From Bostrychus sinensis (lineage: Eukaryota; Chordata; Actinopteri; Gobiiformes; Eleotridae), in contig CM036240.1 in the NCBI GenBank assembly GCA_020698575.1, positions 33,990,711-34,054,710 on the forward strand: 64,000 nt of DNA. Direction: 5' to 3'. Under the pieces are notes generated by a model. That model made no database searches. It saw only the letters and a list, made by a program, of their open reading frames with translations, and was not told the origin of the DNA. Shown piece by piece: positions 23,066 to 35,950 of this stretch (position 1 is the first letter of the stretch; each line of letters starts with the position of its first letter). Both the position numbers and the translations under genes were made by a program.

Positions 23066-24424
23066 CTGGCAAGCCAGACTCTCCTAATTGCAATTTCGCA
23101 AGCAGGAGAGTCTGGCTCCCCTCTCGGGAGAAGGCGCTTCCATCGGTATGAGTTCTAAATGGCCAATCACAGCCTTTTATCTGCAGCGCATCTTACGAAA
23201 GCGGAAGAGCTAACCAAGGTACTGCTAGCTACTGAGCTAATTTAATAACATCTCCTGACCTGATTAATGGTGTTTAATGGTGTTCTTTTTTTCGTCACCT
23301 GTTGGTTCTGCTAAAGTCCGCGTTCGTTACATCGGATGTCCACTGACTTTTTTTTTTTTTTAAAGTAAGTAAATACTGCTTCTCTGACCAAAATTATTAC
23401 AATGACAGTGAATTCCCTGCCCTTATTACTTAAACATTTGAAAATAACAGTTTAAAACATAAAGAAGTGTTTTATTTAGATCACTGCAAGATATCACTTT
23501 ATTTCAGCTCTGTTAGTGTGACTTGTTAACAAAAAAAGAGCACAAGACGTGCTGTCATCTAACTTACAAATATCAACATATTGTTTAGGCACTGTACTGT
23601 ATGTGTACGCAGAGGTCCGAGAGTTGTGTGTATCGGTAGGTGGTAAATATTATTATTATTATAAATAATAATAGGGTGCATTTTATGCTGAAAACAAGTC
23701 AAGTTATAGTTAATAAACATTAACATGAGCCCCATAAACATTTTTGTTTCCCTTACTCAACTGAATTATGTTAATGCAAAATAAGAAACTCATTCAATGG
23801 CCAGAATTATATAAAAAATTTAGGGAAGAAATATGACAGAGAATTATAAAAGAAAAGCAAAAAGAGAAGCTGGAGCTGAAAAGGTGAACAAGATCGATGA
23901 GAGAATTAAGAGAGAGCTAACGTTTAAATTGCTGCTCTAAGATGAACTCACTGCCTGCGCAAAGCAGTAGCTACTGATCTCCAGTGTCCAGACTCAGAGC
24001 GGCATAAAAAGACAGCGATCTGTTTACGCATGAGCAGAGAGGACAGAGGGAGACAGGTGAGAGGACAGAGGGAGACAGGTGAGAGGCGCGGCCTGGTGAC
24101 GTAGTCTGTGGTACCAGGTTGTTTTGTTATTAAAATTCGCTCCTGCAGCGTGAGATCTGCTCTTGAGGTGAACAAGACTTCTGTCTGCTCCAAAACTGTT
24201 AAAGATTCTCCTGATGGATGATGACACCACACTGCTGACCTGAGCCCCACACTCACACGAGCCCTCTGTGTCTAGTCCTCTCTGTACGTGTCCTGCTATG
24301 TTCAGACTCATATTTATATCTTCAACATAAAATTATTATTATTATTAGTGACATAGCCTATTTATTTTGGCCTTACAGAGGAAAAAATATCATATAAAAG
24401 CCCTCAAATTAAGTGAAAATAAAG

Positions 24425-24427
<3 letters not shown>
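23066..24427. other. Intergenic, nothing firmly recognised
   Basis: At 23066-23130 an inverted repeat (AGCCAGACTCTCCT versus AGGAGAGTCTGGCT) may be the end of an unidentified DNA element. A 23-bp block (GAGAGGACAGAGGGAGACAGGTG type) is repeated in tandem at about 24035-24085. The minus-strand frames at 23948-24311 overlap each other and show no domain. Confidence 0.4.

Positions 24428-24498
<71 letters not shown>
24428..24498. repeat. (TA)n microsatellite
   Basis: About 35 pure TA repeats directly precede the 5-prime end of the Rex6 element, which probably used simple sequence as its target. Confidence 0.95.
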
Positions 24499-24499
<1 letters not shown>

Positions 24500-27400
24500 C
24501 TCAGCGAGTTAGTCAACCGACTTTCATGCAGGCAACTTCCAGTGTGGGTCCTTAGGCAAGACCCTTTGCGCTATTGCCTACCTCATATATAATGATGAGA
24601 GACACAGAAACACGAGACATACCGGCTCAGACATCGCCCGGTCAAACAAGGTCTGCGTCAGATGTTGGGGAACCAGAGCAGCCTGATGAGAAGTGGGCTA
24701 CTGGAACAAGACGGAAATGGACGAGAACAAGGCTCAGTTGGAATGCTACTACTCCAGTAACCCTAGTCAGAGGGGTTACATGAAGAGAATGTGGGAAATA
24801 TGGCAACTTCGAAACCCACAATCAACACTCACTGCTAAACAACTAGTAGCTCAGTGTTCCAACATCCACAAGCGGCACCTGCTTTCACAACTTGAGATTG
24901 ACGAGATACAACACATATGCTACGGCAAGGGGGAGCCAGGACGCAAGGTCAGAGGGGAGTTAACACCAACTCCCCATCCAGAGTTTGGGTACGAAGCCCC
25001 AATAAGCACCATCACGCTGAGCGAGGCAGCGACTGACCTGAGAGATAAGATCATGGCTAAAATGAAGACCAGGCAACCCCGACACCAGTTACACAGGCTG
25101 AGTGAAGTACCTTCAGAAAGTCTCTTGGAAGATGTGAATGCAGCTTTGGGAACAATACCTACGACGACCATCACTGAAACCAATGAGCTGATATACACTT
25201 CAGCAGCAGTGATCCTTGAGGAGCTTGGCTATCAACCAAAGAGCAACCATAAAGATCCATATCCACCATGGAAAAGAAGGTTAGAGGCTAAAATCAAGGT
25301 AACGTGGAGAGAAGTGAGCCAACTGTCAGAGCTCCAGAAAGGTGCAATGAAACAACAAGCACCCAAGAGGTACAGCAAGATGTCCATACCTGAAGCATTG
25401 GAAACTGCCAAGCAAAGACTCCAAGCCTTGACCACCCGACTAAAGAGGTACATGAGAGAAATCGAAGCAAGGCGAATAAACCGGCTGTTCTCAACTCAAC
25501 CAGCTAAAGTGTACTCTCAGTGGCAAGGTAATAACAACAGAGCAGACCCACCAAGGCTGGAGACTGAACAATACTGGAAAGGCATATGGGAGAAGGAGGC
25601 GTCACACAACAACAGTGCACAGTGGCTGGAGGATCTAAGAGCAGACCACAGCAACCTCCCTGAACAAGAACCAGTAACCATCACAGTGGCAGACATCCAA
25701 GAAAGAGTCTCAGGTATGAAAAACTGGACAGCACCAGGGCCTGACATGATCCACACCTACTGGCTGAAAAAGCTAACTTCACTCCATGAGCGCCTGGCAG
25801 CACAAATGAACCAGCTGCTAAAGGATGGGACCCACCCTGAATGGCTAACTGAAGGCCGGACAATCCTGATCCAGAAGGGAACAGCCCCATCCACCTGTCT
25901 CCCCACCACATGGAAGCTCATGTCAGGCATCATAGCGGCTAAGATAAATGGGCACATGGATCAATACATGAGCACAGCACAGAAGGGCTTTGGTAAAAAA
26001 CACCAGAGGAGCTAAACACCAGCTGCTCGTAGATAGAACAGTCGCTCAGGATTGCAAAGCCAGACACACTAATCTGTGCATCGCCTGGATTGATTACAAG
26101 AAAGCCTATGACTCAATGCCACACACATGGATCATGGAATGCTTGGAGATGTATAACATCAACAGGACTCTAAGAGCCTTCATTGCAAACTCGATGAGGC
26201 AGTGGAAGAACACCCTTGAGGCCAACTGCAAGCCAAGTGCACAAGTGTCCATCAAATGTGGGATATACCAAGGAGATGCTCTGTCCCCGCTGCTGTCCTG
26301 CATAGGTCTGAACCCCCTCAGCCAGATGAACACCAAGACTGGCTATGGGTACCGACTCAGGAACGGGGCCACTATCAGTCACCTCCTCTTCATGGATGAT
26401 ATCAAGCTGTACGCCAAGAGCGAGAGAGACATTGACTCACTGATCCACACAACCAGGATCTACAGCAGTGACATTGGAATGGGCGGATGGTGACAAAGAG
26501 AGGGAAGGTAGTCCATACAGTAGGGGTCCCACTCCCAGACGGCAGAATAGCAGACATTGAGGACAGCTACAAGTACCTTGGAATCCAACAAGCAAATGGC
26601 AACCAGGACCAGGCCACAAGAAAAGCAGCCTTAGCCAAATACCTCCAACGAGTAAGGCAAGTCCTAAGGAGTCAGCTCAATGGCAAGAACAAAGTCCGGG
26701 CAATCAACAGCTATGCCCTGCCGGTCATCAGATACCCTGCGGGAATAATAAGCTGGCCAAAGGAAGAGATTCAGACCACAGATGTGAAAACACAGAAGCT
26801 CCTGACCATGCATGGAGGGTTCCACCCCAAATCCAGCACCCTGAGACTGTACACTAAGGGCAAGGAAGGAGGCAGAGGACTGGTGAGTGTCAGAACCACT
26901 GTCCAGGATGAAACATCCAAGATCCTTGAATACATCAGGAAGATGGCCTCAATGGACCAAGTGCTCAGTGAATGTCTCAGGCAGTGGAAAACAGAAGATG
27001 AGGTGCTGGAGGAACCATCATGGGAGGAAAAGCCCCTACATGGGATGTACCATCGACAGATAACTGAAGTGGCTGATATCCAGAAATCCTACCAATGGCT
27101 AGAAAGGGCTGGACTGAAGGACGGCACAGAGGCACTGATCATGGCTGCACAGGATCAGGCCTTGAGCACCAGAGCAATAGAGGCCCAGATCTACCATACA
27201 AGACAAGACCCCAGGTGCAGACTGTGCAAAGAGGCCCCTGAGACAATCCAGCACATAACTGCAGGCTGTAAGATGCTGGCAGGGAAAGCATACATGGAGC
27301 GTCATAACCAAGTGGCTGGTATAGTGTACAGGAACATCTGTGCAGAGTACAGTCTGGAAGTCCTGAGGTCAAGGTGGGAAACACCTCCAAAGGTGATAGA

Positions 27401-27850
27401 GAATGACCGAGCTAAGATCCTGTGGGACTTCCAGATCCAGACAGACAAAATGGTAGTGGCGAACCAACCGGACATTGTGGTGATGGACAAACAGCAGAGG
27501 AAAGCCGTTGTGGTTGACATCGCAATACCAAGCGATTGTAACATCAGGAAAAAGGAACACGAGAAACTGGAGAAGTACCAAGGCCTCAAAGAAGAACTTG
27601 AGAAGGCCTGGAAAGTGAAGGCAACAGTGGTGCCCGTGGTCATCGGAGCACTCGGGGCAGTAACCCCCAAACTGGAAGAGTGGCTACAGCAGATCCCAGG
27701 AAAAACATCAGACATCTCAGTCCAGAAGAGCGCAGTCCTAGGAACAGCAAAGATACTGCGCAGAACCCTCAAGCTCCCAGGCCTCTGGTAGAGGACCCGA
27801 GCTTGGATGGATGAAAACCGCCCGTGGAGGGCGAGAGGACAATTTTTTTT
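24499..27850 (+). mobile_element. Rex6 (Dong/R4 clade) LINE, near full length
   Basis: A roughly 3.35-kb element begins immediately after the (TA)n tract and ends after CCGCCCGTGGAGGGCGAGAGG, with an A/T-rich junction at 27842-27855. It contains one long protein region (separate entry). From memory, the 22-bp block around the stop codon (27777-27798) and the block near 27288 correspond to conserved Rex6 detection sites. Dong/R4 elements use a restriction-like endonuclease and favour simple AT repeats, which fits the location. Confidence 0.85.
24693..27791 (+). pseudogene. Rex6 reverse transcriptase / restriction-like endonuclease, two frameshifts
   Basis: One protein of about 1030 residues is spread over three segments: 24693-26015, 25990-26493 and 26487-27791. 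Break 1 is in the A run of GGTAAAAAACACC at about 25991-26003 (one extra A). Break 2 near 26484 looks like a small deletion between MGGW and MVTKRGK. Domain order: N-terminal region; RT fingers with KNWTAPGPDM near 25720; motif A AWIDYKKAYDSMP near 26085; motif B YQGDALSPLL near 26270; catalytic FMDD at 26389-26400; YKYLGI near 26570; a CCHC knuckle (CRLC...H...C) at about 27216-27270; and a restriction-like endonuclease with PD...D..IPSD..IRKKEHEK at about 27465-27560. With only two breaks in 3 kb it looks like a young copy. It is inactive as written. Confidence 0.88.
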
Positions 27851-30800
27851 TTTTTAATATAAGCTAGTCTAGAGGAAAATAATCTCTTAGCAGTAGCCTA
27901 TAAAAATGAGAAAATAAGGCACTAATAAAAGTACAACAATAATAATAATTCATAATAATACATTAATAATACAAAATAATAATAAATTATTATTTGCCTA
28001 TTACTATTATTATTATGAAGCCTAAAAACCATTTACAATAAGGCATCAAGAAATAAGCCGTGCTTTACATCAAACAACTGAACTGTGCCATTTTACGCAG
28101 AATTTGTGCAATAGATTTTTTGCTGTTGTTGGATTAATGCAAATTTTTGCAAATTTTAATTTGTGAACCTGGTCAAAGGGAAGGAGCGTAGGAGACCTCG
28201 TATGCTGCTGCTGGTGCTAAAAAAATTCTTACTGGAGAGGCTGGTGAGTTTCATTGTATCCTCATGTAGGTCAGAGGCATGTGCCATATTAACCCCTGGT
28301 TATATATTGAAAACTAACCCTGAATGCCCACCAAAAAGATCTTGAGAGCATCGCAGCAGCAGGTTGTTTCACATGCGTACTGTCAATTCACACCGAGGGC
28401 GTCAGAGCTGCCCTGTAACACTGCTCAAGCTTCTAAATCTGCATGTTGTCCTTGTAAAATGGCTGCTTGGCATTGTAAATTACGTTACATTTTTCCTCCT
28501 CAAGAATCAACTTCTCGGTGCGTAGTGTTTACATTACCACTGTTTTCAGTGAGACTTTAGTTTGAAAGTGTAGCGGAAGTTTATTTTGACACTTGGTGCC
28601 TGTTTCCTGTGTTTCCCAGCTGTAGATTTCTAGATCGCCGCATAGACGCTCGAAAAATAGAACTCCAACCTAATTTGAGCATAGCGTCGCAGCAAGTCTT
28701 TCGTTAGACGCGCGTAAGACGTCCCCAGTGTGAATTGTCAGATTGATTATAACAGAAAGCAGTTCACTCGCATCTGACGCTGCTGTTAGGCGCTGCTGCT
28801 GCATTGGTGTGAATTGGGGGTAATATGTTCATGAGGCGATGCACAGCAAGTTGTATCTATGATTTGCGTAGGGTTTATACAGGTGTTTTACTGTCACATG
28901 GTCCACTCTATGCACAGAATATAAATGAATAAAGATTGGAATCGATGTGACATTTCTCTTCAAGTGCACAATAGTAGTTGTAGCCTAAATCATATATTTT
29001 TAAAAACTTCAACTTTTATTTTATTGACTTCATATTGTTAGTATGTCTGCATGTGCAGTGTTTTGCTGAAATCACCTGCTTCAGATACAAACCATTGCTT
29101 TAGTGACAGCAGTTTCCCTGCCCCACACCACGCCCTGGTGTTAGACCTCTTGTTAAGACCAACACATCTCATATTCAGACCACCACGCCTCCTGGTCTTG
29201 GCAGTGACATAGATGTAGACGGGCTGCACAAGATAAATTTCAAAGTTTTCATCACCGCCATGCCAATGCCTTGCGGAAAATAGGGCCCTCTGAGTTTGTC
29301 CCAGCGTGCCCTCTGCTGGACAATAGCAGAAGGCCATCATTTGCAAGTAAACAGGTCTTGTTCCAGCACACAGTAAAAATAATACTGTTTATATCAGCCA
29401 ATATCAGCCAGATTTTGGCCGATAGCCGATAATTTTCTAATAGGGTATATCAACCGATAATATTGATCAGGCTCTAGTTCTTTGTTGTATCTTCAAATTT
29501 AAAAAAGGGCGCTTATATTGAGTGAAAAAAAGTGCTCTATAGGACAGTGAAAATAAACCCAGTCACTGAGAAACAAAATTTTGTGGACACATCTCTCATG
29601 TGACAATAATGAAAGAGTATATTCTTATTGTCAAGGCAGTTCATTCTGGTACCAACTTGCATTAAAAGGTACAACATCAAAACAGCAGAACACTTCCTAA
29701 ATTAGATAGATTATGTTACCCATCTTAACATGGGAAGGCTTCATGTAGAGAGATGTCTCAACAAAGTTGTCAGGTATTTCAGAAATAAACAATTTTGCTA
29801 TGGTTTTACTATCTCTACCAACAAAGTACGTTCTACCAAAAGCCACCGCTATTCAAGAGACTACTGAATGACTTTTGCTTAAACATGAGCCGCTCACGAG
29901 TGGTGTAAACTCACAGAAGTGAGTGGGAGGCACAAGACGCAGCATTATGCACACATGTGGAACTTTTATTGGAAAGTGAATACCACTTTTATCATCAAAA
30001 TTAGACAAACAATAACTTAACTGCGGTCGCATGTCTGGTGTAATGATACAGCTATAACAAATCTATTCAGTGTAGTTTTTATAACAGGCATCAAAACAGC
30101 TCTTGGATGAAGAGGAATTGATCAGGAGTGCAATCAAAGCCTTTCTTAAGTGATATAAAGTAAAAGTAAACTGCATAGAATGTGACCAAACAAATTTCTC
30201 AAACTTGCTTGGCTTTACCACTTTGGTAATTTTTGTGCCATGTCTCCAAAATGTGTGCATGTCTGGTTGACAGTTAGCTTTTAAGACTATAAAAGGTCTC
30301 ACATCTAGTTAGATTTTCCAAGCTTAGTTTCAGCCTGCCTTGTGTTGGACATATGCATGCTGGATAAATGAGGCCCTAGGTCCTGAAATTATACAGAATA
30401 TAGGCTTTTCCCACAAGCTTCTAAGGCATCTAAATGTACCTGCCCAAAAAATGTCCTTATCTTAAAGAGACAAATGTCATACTGTGAAGTGGACCTAAAT
30501 TGTCTGTAAAATGTCTTATGAGCTTATGGCTCTGGGATACCAGCAAAGCATTCCCTTATTAATTTCTCAGGTCTTTACAGAGACACAAACTTTTGGCAAC
30601 TATCATCTATTTTGTTAGATGAGTTAATGGCGGGATTGATAAAGCTCCAAAACACATACAGCTAAACTGGAGCACACTCTTATTAGGACTCATTGCAGTT
30701 TACATAGTTAAAACAACTTACTGCTCGTTTGTCAACACAGCGAGGAGCTGCACATTGCCCATAAATAATTGTAAGAGTGAATGAATAACTTGCATTTTAA

Positions 30801-31286
30801 GTGTTGCCCTGCAGTGATTATCCAATGTGTACCACCCTAATGATCTAATCATCTAGAATTAGACTAAAGTCCTTCAAAACAGAAAATTAGAGAATAATTA
30901 AATAGTGCAGCCCGACCCTGTACACATAGTCAATATGGGATTCAACTTTGTTGCTTCTTTTCCACATTTGCATGAATTTAAGAAGAGGAATATTTGTCAA
31001 TTTCACCATACTTTTTGGGCCTATAAGCAAAAGTTGTGTAAACAAAACTGTCAGCAACAAAAGATGAACAGAATACAGTATTTTTGAAGGAAATAAAATA
31101 ACATTGTTTTACATGCAGGACACCAATTGCTGAAGCTACATAAACAAAGAAATGGTTAGTTCATGTTTACACTTTATGTAAAGAATATTAGGTATATCAC
31201 TCTTGAATCATGCTCTGAAACTGGAGCAGTAACCCAGAGGAGTAACATTTGGAAAACACCTGTCAGAACAAGCAGTTGGGCTTTCA
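27851..31286. other. Intergenic, no gene recognised; traces of repeats
   Basis: (ATA/TAA)n-rich sequence lies at 27935-28015. Around 29035-29290 (minus) is a block ending GGGCCCTATTTTCCGC that resembles a common fish DNA-repeat terminus. At 29385-29475 ATATCAGCC/GGCCGATA repeats resemble another widespread fish repeat. The rest (28160-28900, 29500-31280) shows no TAAR homology, RNA gene or domain. Confidence 0.4.
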
Positions 31287-32884
31287 CTAAAGGATCTTTA
31301 GGTCACATGATCCAGGTCTCAGTATTTGCAAAGTGACAATCACTTTAATAGCTTTTCTGAACCAGGGATAGAGCAGGGCATAGATGAGAGGGTTGATGCA
31401 TGAATTCATATAAAAAAGTGAAACCAGAATAATCTCAATAGGAGTACCTAAAATGAAGATACTGTTGCTCCAATAGGCCACACAGTAGAATGGACAATAA
31501 CACATAAGATACACAACCACAACAACACCCAGGTTTCTGGCGGCTTTAATCTCAGATTTCTTGGAGGTCTTGGACGTCATGACTGTAATTTGAGAACGCA
31601 TGGCTCGAGCCTGAGACACAGCTACTACAAAAACTCTTGTATACAGTAGTATGATAATAGAAACTGGGATAACAAAAGGAAAAATTAGGTCAACCTCTTT
31701 TGAGTAGTAAACCACACACTCTCCTTCACAAGATTTATATTTGCCTAGATTTATAAAATTTTCGGACAAAATGAGAATTGCATAAATCAAAGCATATAAC
31801 CAACACACAGAAACATTTATGCTGGCTACTTTTTTAGTCATTCTGGTGGTGTAATGCAATGGGTCACAAATGGCCACATAGCGGTCCACTGAAATAAGAA
31901 CTATGTTGCCCGTTGAAGCCATGAAAAGAGTAGAAGGCAGAATGATATACAGAACACAGAAGAGGTCACCAAAAGTCCAGCAGGCGTTCATTCTGATGCC
32001 CTCGGTCGGAATTAACACAAGGCCAACAAGGAAATCCGACATGGCCAGAGAGAGGATAATAAGGTTAGAGGAGGTGTGAAGGTGTCTGAGGAGAGAGGAA
32101 AAAGAGATTTAGTTTTCTTGTGAGTTTGATAGCTGCTATTCCACAAACTTCACCAAACATACAGTAAATACAGTGTCATTTTAGAAACACAGGTATCTAT
32201 CAACTGTTATGCAGTGTTGAAATACAAGACAATTTAAATATGTGATACATTGAATAAACACTTTTCACATAACCATAAACTATATGGACTACAGTTAAAT
32301 ATGTAAAAGATATTATATCATCAGCCTTCCACTTTTTTCAGTCGGATTTGTCCAACATAGTATATGAAACAATTGCTAGAAGAAACAAGAATATATCTTC
32401 GTCTACTGTATTTACACAACATAATTTCATAAAACAAAATAAATGTTATTGTACTAAAAAAAAATATTGTCACATTAATAACATTGAACAACTTTTGTCA
32501 CAGTATGCTTTGTTCACAAGTCAAATCAAGTCTTTTTTTCTCTATAGAACAGTGTTGCCAGCATTTCCAGGGAAACCTCCGTACAGTAGAAAAAAAGAAA
32601 ATTTAATATACATGTAAACATATTCAAATATTCAAAATATGGCAATGTTTTATCAATTCCATACTTTTCACAGGTATTAGACATTATTCCTGTTCATTGT
32701 GTTGTATGTACCTGAAGTGTGCAATGGAGACAACGACTAGCAGATTGAGCATGGCAGTGGGCACACAGATGAGGCACAGTAGGGCATAATGGAGAAGCGT
32801 CTCTTCTGGGTCGGTTTGAGGCTTTCTGCAGGAGGTGTTGAGGAGATGTGGGAAGCAAAGTTCTGCCTCCACAGTCTCCATCAT
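31287..32884 (-). CDS. Trace amine-associated receptor, class III type (gene F), intact, two exons
   Basis: Exon 1 is 32712-32884 (173 nt, tandem ATG-ATG start) and exon 2 is 31287-32085 (799 nt). The 626-bp intron has donor CAG|GTACAT and acceptor CTCAG and splits Arg58 in phase 2. The product is 323 residues; the extra residue is a second Leu in the N-terminal HLLNTSC. It is more diverged from genes B and D than they are from each other. Features: sequon N16-T-S, D2.50, Pro108 at 3.32 (CVLYIILPSTLFMAS), DRY 125-127, D190 at 5.42 followed by LIFPFVIPVSI, E6.30, CYCP, and TM7 MNSCINPLIYALLYPWF. The C-terminus is GSCDLKIL, closer to the array genes (GSCDLMIL). Expected to be an olfactory amine receptor; ligand unknown. 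Confidence 0.93.
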
Positions 32885-33439
32885 TTGAGAAGCAGAGTTG
32901 TCACGGTCCAATATATCTCCTGACTCCACACGTCCTCAGTGGATCGTCACCTTCATTAAATCCCAAAGCGCTCAAGGCTGACTTTGGCTGGAACTTGTCT
33001 TGACTTGTGTTCTGATTTGCAATTCAAATATATTGCAACAATGCCAGTTTTGTGTGGACATTCTTTACTACTACAATGACCTTTGACTAGAGATTAGTTG
33101 GCTTTAGATTATGGGCATTGCTGTTCCTAAAACCTTAGTTGTTTATTTACACTGTGCCAATTGGGCATGTTTTGCACAGAAGATAGAAGAAAGGTATACA
33201 TATTCAATATGAAACTGAAGTATACATTCACACAGGAAGACTGTTCTTTACAATAGCCTCTGCTTTCATTTAGCCAATCACTCCAGCTAAGCTGTCAGAA
33301 TTCCCTCCATGTGCACATCTTTGCGTACTGTATAATTTATCAAGAGAACAAGACATGTTTGATTAAAATATTTAGTTTCACCTTTATGTCTAGTGACTTG
33401 TCTTTTGTTTTTGTTTGAATAAGGATTATCTATTGTCTA
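32885..33439. other. Region upstream of gene F, nothing recognised
   Basis: Holds the presumptive 5-prime flank of gene F. No TATA box or repeat terminus could be named with confidence. Confidence 0.4.
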
Positions 33440-33980
33440 GTCAACACGCAGCAGTGTTTTGCTCCACATTTTCCAAAGCGTTCTCAAAGCTGGTACCTCT
33501 TGCTGAGGGGTTGGACTGTACGGTGCGCTTTCTGGGGCTGCTTTGCATTGTGGAAGCTGCATGACGGCCAGCCCAAGGATCAAACTCCTGGTTTAGTGTA
33601 ACAGGTCTAACTGATGAGAGTGACTGTTGGTGCAAAGATACTGGCACGCAGCGTCTAGGATGATGGTGGAGTTGTGACCGGAGGACCACTGGATTGCCTC
33701 TGGACTGACTTATCAAGCCATTGTGTTATGTTTTTGTAGGATTTACTGGATTGTTGGTGCCCAGAGGATGAGGGAGCAGAGGACCAAGAAGAAGTGATAG
33801 CCCTTGCTGCAGCCAGAGATGGCTTGCAGAGAGACCTCTGCTTGTGTCGGTTCATGGGTAAGGTAATTTCTCTGAGGAGAGGGGAAGTCAAAGGATGGGT
33901 CCAGACTGGGGAGAGTCTGGGCCACAGGGGCAGTGGCTGGAGGGACTGGTGAGTCTACACAAAACAGCAGATCCCACACA
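33440..33980 (-). pseudogene. Unidentified coding-like region, Ser/Pro-rich, in three frames
   Basis: Three overlapping minus-strand frames (33743-33979, 33655-33891, 33441-33716) read as if one Ser/Pro/Gln-rich protein of about 170 residues had been broken by two frameshifts. Pieces are DPSFDFPSPQRN, then CKPSLAAARAITSSWSSAPS and NITQWLDKS, then SSVRPVTLNQEFDPWAG and a tail ending ENALENVEQNTAAC. The composition is more protein-like than the random frames nearby. I do not recognise a family. It could be a retrocopy of a host gene or a transposon ORF1-like region, or it could be chance. Confidence 0.3.
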
Positions 33981-34244
33981 ACACCAAAAGTGCTGTACTG
34001 TGCTTACGCTGTCTGTGTGGGTTGACCACATCCAACATCCATAAGTTTGGATATAAATATGTTTTTTTCAGAATTTCTGATTCATTTTCTACAGTGGACA
34101 TCCTCTTTAAGGTCAGAAATGTACTGACTGCTAAAGTAAATCTTTGTGTCTAATCTGAGCGTATCTGTGATGTCTTCCTGTCTTTACTTTGGTGACATGT
34201 TTGTCAGCCCAGCAATAGGTGAATGAATGTGATGCTCACAAACA

Positions 34245-34545
34245 CCATCCATACATCCGTACATCTTCTGCTTATCTGGGCCTTGGCCGCAGGAGCAGCA
34301 GTCTAAACAGAGATGCCCACACGCTGTCATGTAAATGGGCTCATAGTCCCTCCTGTGTAACCTCGGTCTTTCCCTGGGGCCTCATCCTGGTGGGACATGC
34401 CCAGAAGACCTCCCCTGAGAGGCATCCAGGAGGCATCTGCCAGAGCCATGTCAGCTGGCTCCTCTTGATGTGGAAGATGTGGAGCACTCCGGGATCTTGT
34501 CCTATCAGTCATGACCCAAAGCTCATGACCATGACCATCAAAATC
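34245..34545 (-). mobile_element. Rex3 LINE, 3-prime end fragment
   Basis: Collinear with 19990-20300 of the Rex3 copy above: the block TCTAAACAGAGATGCCCA, then a degenerate CCTGGTGGGACATGCCC region, then GTCATGACCCAAAGCTCATG. It covers only the C-terminal end and 3-prime UTR. Confidence 0.75.
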
Positions 34546-34647
34546 ACTTTTTTTTATCTATTAGGAACTTCATTTGTGGGAAAAAAGCAGACATATCCAC
34601 AGACATACATATGCACATACTGTACGCACACATCATGTACAACAAGC

Positions 34648-34650
<3 letters not shown>

Positions 34651-34693
<43 letters not shown>
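34651..34693. repeat. (AT)n microsatellite
   Basis: About 21 AT repeats. The following 34694-34855 ends with a LINE-like tail (GTCCCCTGGTGGGATAAATAAAG, then GAATCTGAATCTGAATTT), so a short retroelement tail probably adjoins it. Confidence 0.85.
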
Positions 34694-34697
<4 letters not shown>

Positions 34698-34861
34698 TGG
34701 ACTTTCTACCACTCTGGAGTTGCCCACTGTATTTGTTGTATTTGTTGTGTATCGTTGTGTGTTTAGTGTTTTGTCTATTTGTCTTATCTTGCTGCTCAAA
34801 TGAATTGTCCCCTGGTGGGATAAATAAAGTAATATGAATCTGAATCTGAATTTCAATCTGC

Positions 34862-35950
34862 CTGCGGTGTTAGGCAGCGGGCTGGTGTGGGCTTGCTTAT
34901 AGCCCCCCAGCTTAGCCACCATGTGCTGAAGTTTACGCCTTGGGGTCAGGGACAGGTCTCTCACTGTGGTTTCGGCTTGCAGGCCGAATAGCAGTGTAGA
35001 GTACCCAGCCTTCTTGGAGTCCCTGGGAGGGGTACTGGAAGGTGCTCCGAATGGGGGCTGAATTGTTCTACTGGGGGATTCCAATGCTCATGTGGGCAAT
35101 GACAATGATACCTGAAGGGACGTGATTGGGAGGAACGGCCTCCTCGAGCTGAACCCGAGTGGTGTTCTGTTGTTGGACTTCTGTGCTTGCCACTGTTTGT
35201 CTATAACAAACACCAACACTTGGATCCACTGGTGAAGGATGAAGCCAACTTTCACCTCGGTGAGAGTCTTAAACAGGTTGAGGGAGGCTAGGCGAGTGGA
35301 TCATGTTCTCCGCCTCTATTGTTGACATGGCTGTTCCAAGCTGTGGCTGTAAAACCTCTGGTGCAACCCCCGAACTCAGTGGAGGACACCGGAAGTAAGG
35401 GATGCTGTCAGGCTGAAGAAGGAGTCCTATCAAGCCTGGCTGGCTTGTGGGACTCCTGAGGCAGCTGACGGATACCGGCAGGCCAAGTGTGCCGCAGCTG
35501 GGTGGTTGTAAAGGCAAAAACTCGGGTCTGGGAAGAGTTCAGGGAGGCCATAGAGGATGACTACCGCTCAGCTTCGAAGAAATTCTGGCAAACTGTCCAG
35601 CGCCTCAGGAGAGGGATGCAGTGCTTTACCTACACAGTTTACAGTGGTGGTGGAGAGCTGCTGACCTTGACTGGGAACATTGTCAGGTGGTGCAAGGAAT
35701 ACTTTGAGGATCTACTCAATCCCACTGACATGCCTCCGTTGAGAAAGCAGAGGCTGAGGAATCAGATTTGGACTCATCCATCACCTTAGCTGAAGTCACT
35801 GAGGTGGTCAAAAACCTCCTCGGTGGCAAGGCACCAGGAGTGGATGAGATCTGCCCTGAGTACCTCAAGTCTGGATGTTGTGGTGCTGTCGTGGGTGACA
35901 CATCTCTGCAGCATCATGTGGTGTTTGGGGACAATGCCTCTGGGTGCCAT
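34862..35950 (+). mobile_element. Rex3 LINE fragment, opposite orientation, cut by the array junction
   Basis: On the plus strand it reads from the middle of the endonuclease domain (GGATTCCAATGCTCATGTGGGCAATGAC near 35070; the LLLDFC region near 35170) through the linker (KTRVWEEFREAIEDDYRSASKKFWQ at about 35505-35590) into the start of the RT domain (GGKAPGVDEICPEYLKS at about 35822-35872). It stops abruptly at TGCCTCTGGGTGCCA. The next base begins the repeated segment of the TAAR array. Frames are interrupted. Confidence 0.8.

Noticed and set aside
24920..27772. Minus-strand frames in the Rex6 region
   Set aside because: Shadows of the long plus-strand reverse transcriptase frame.
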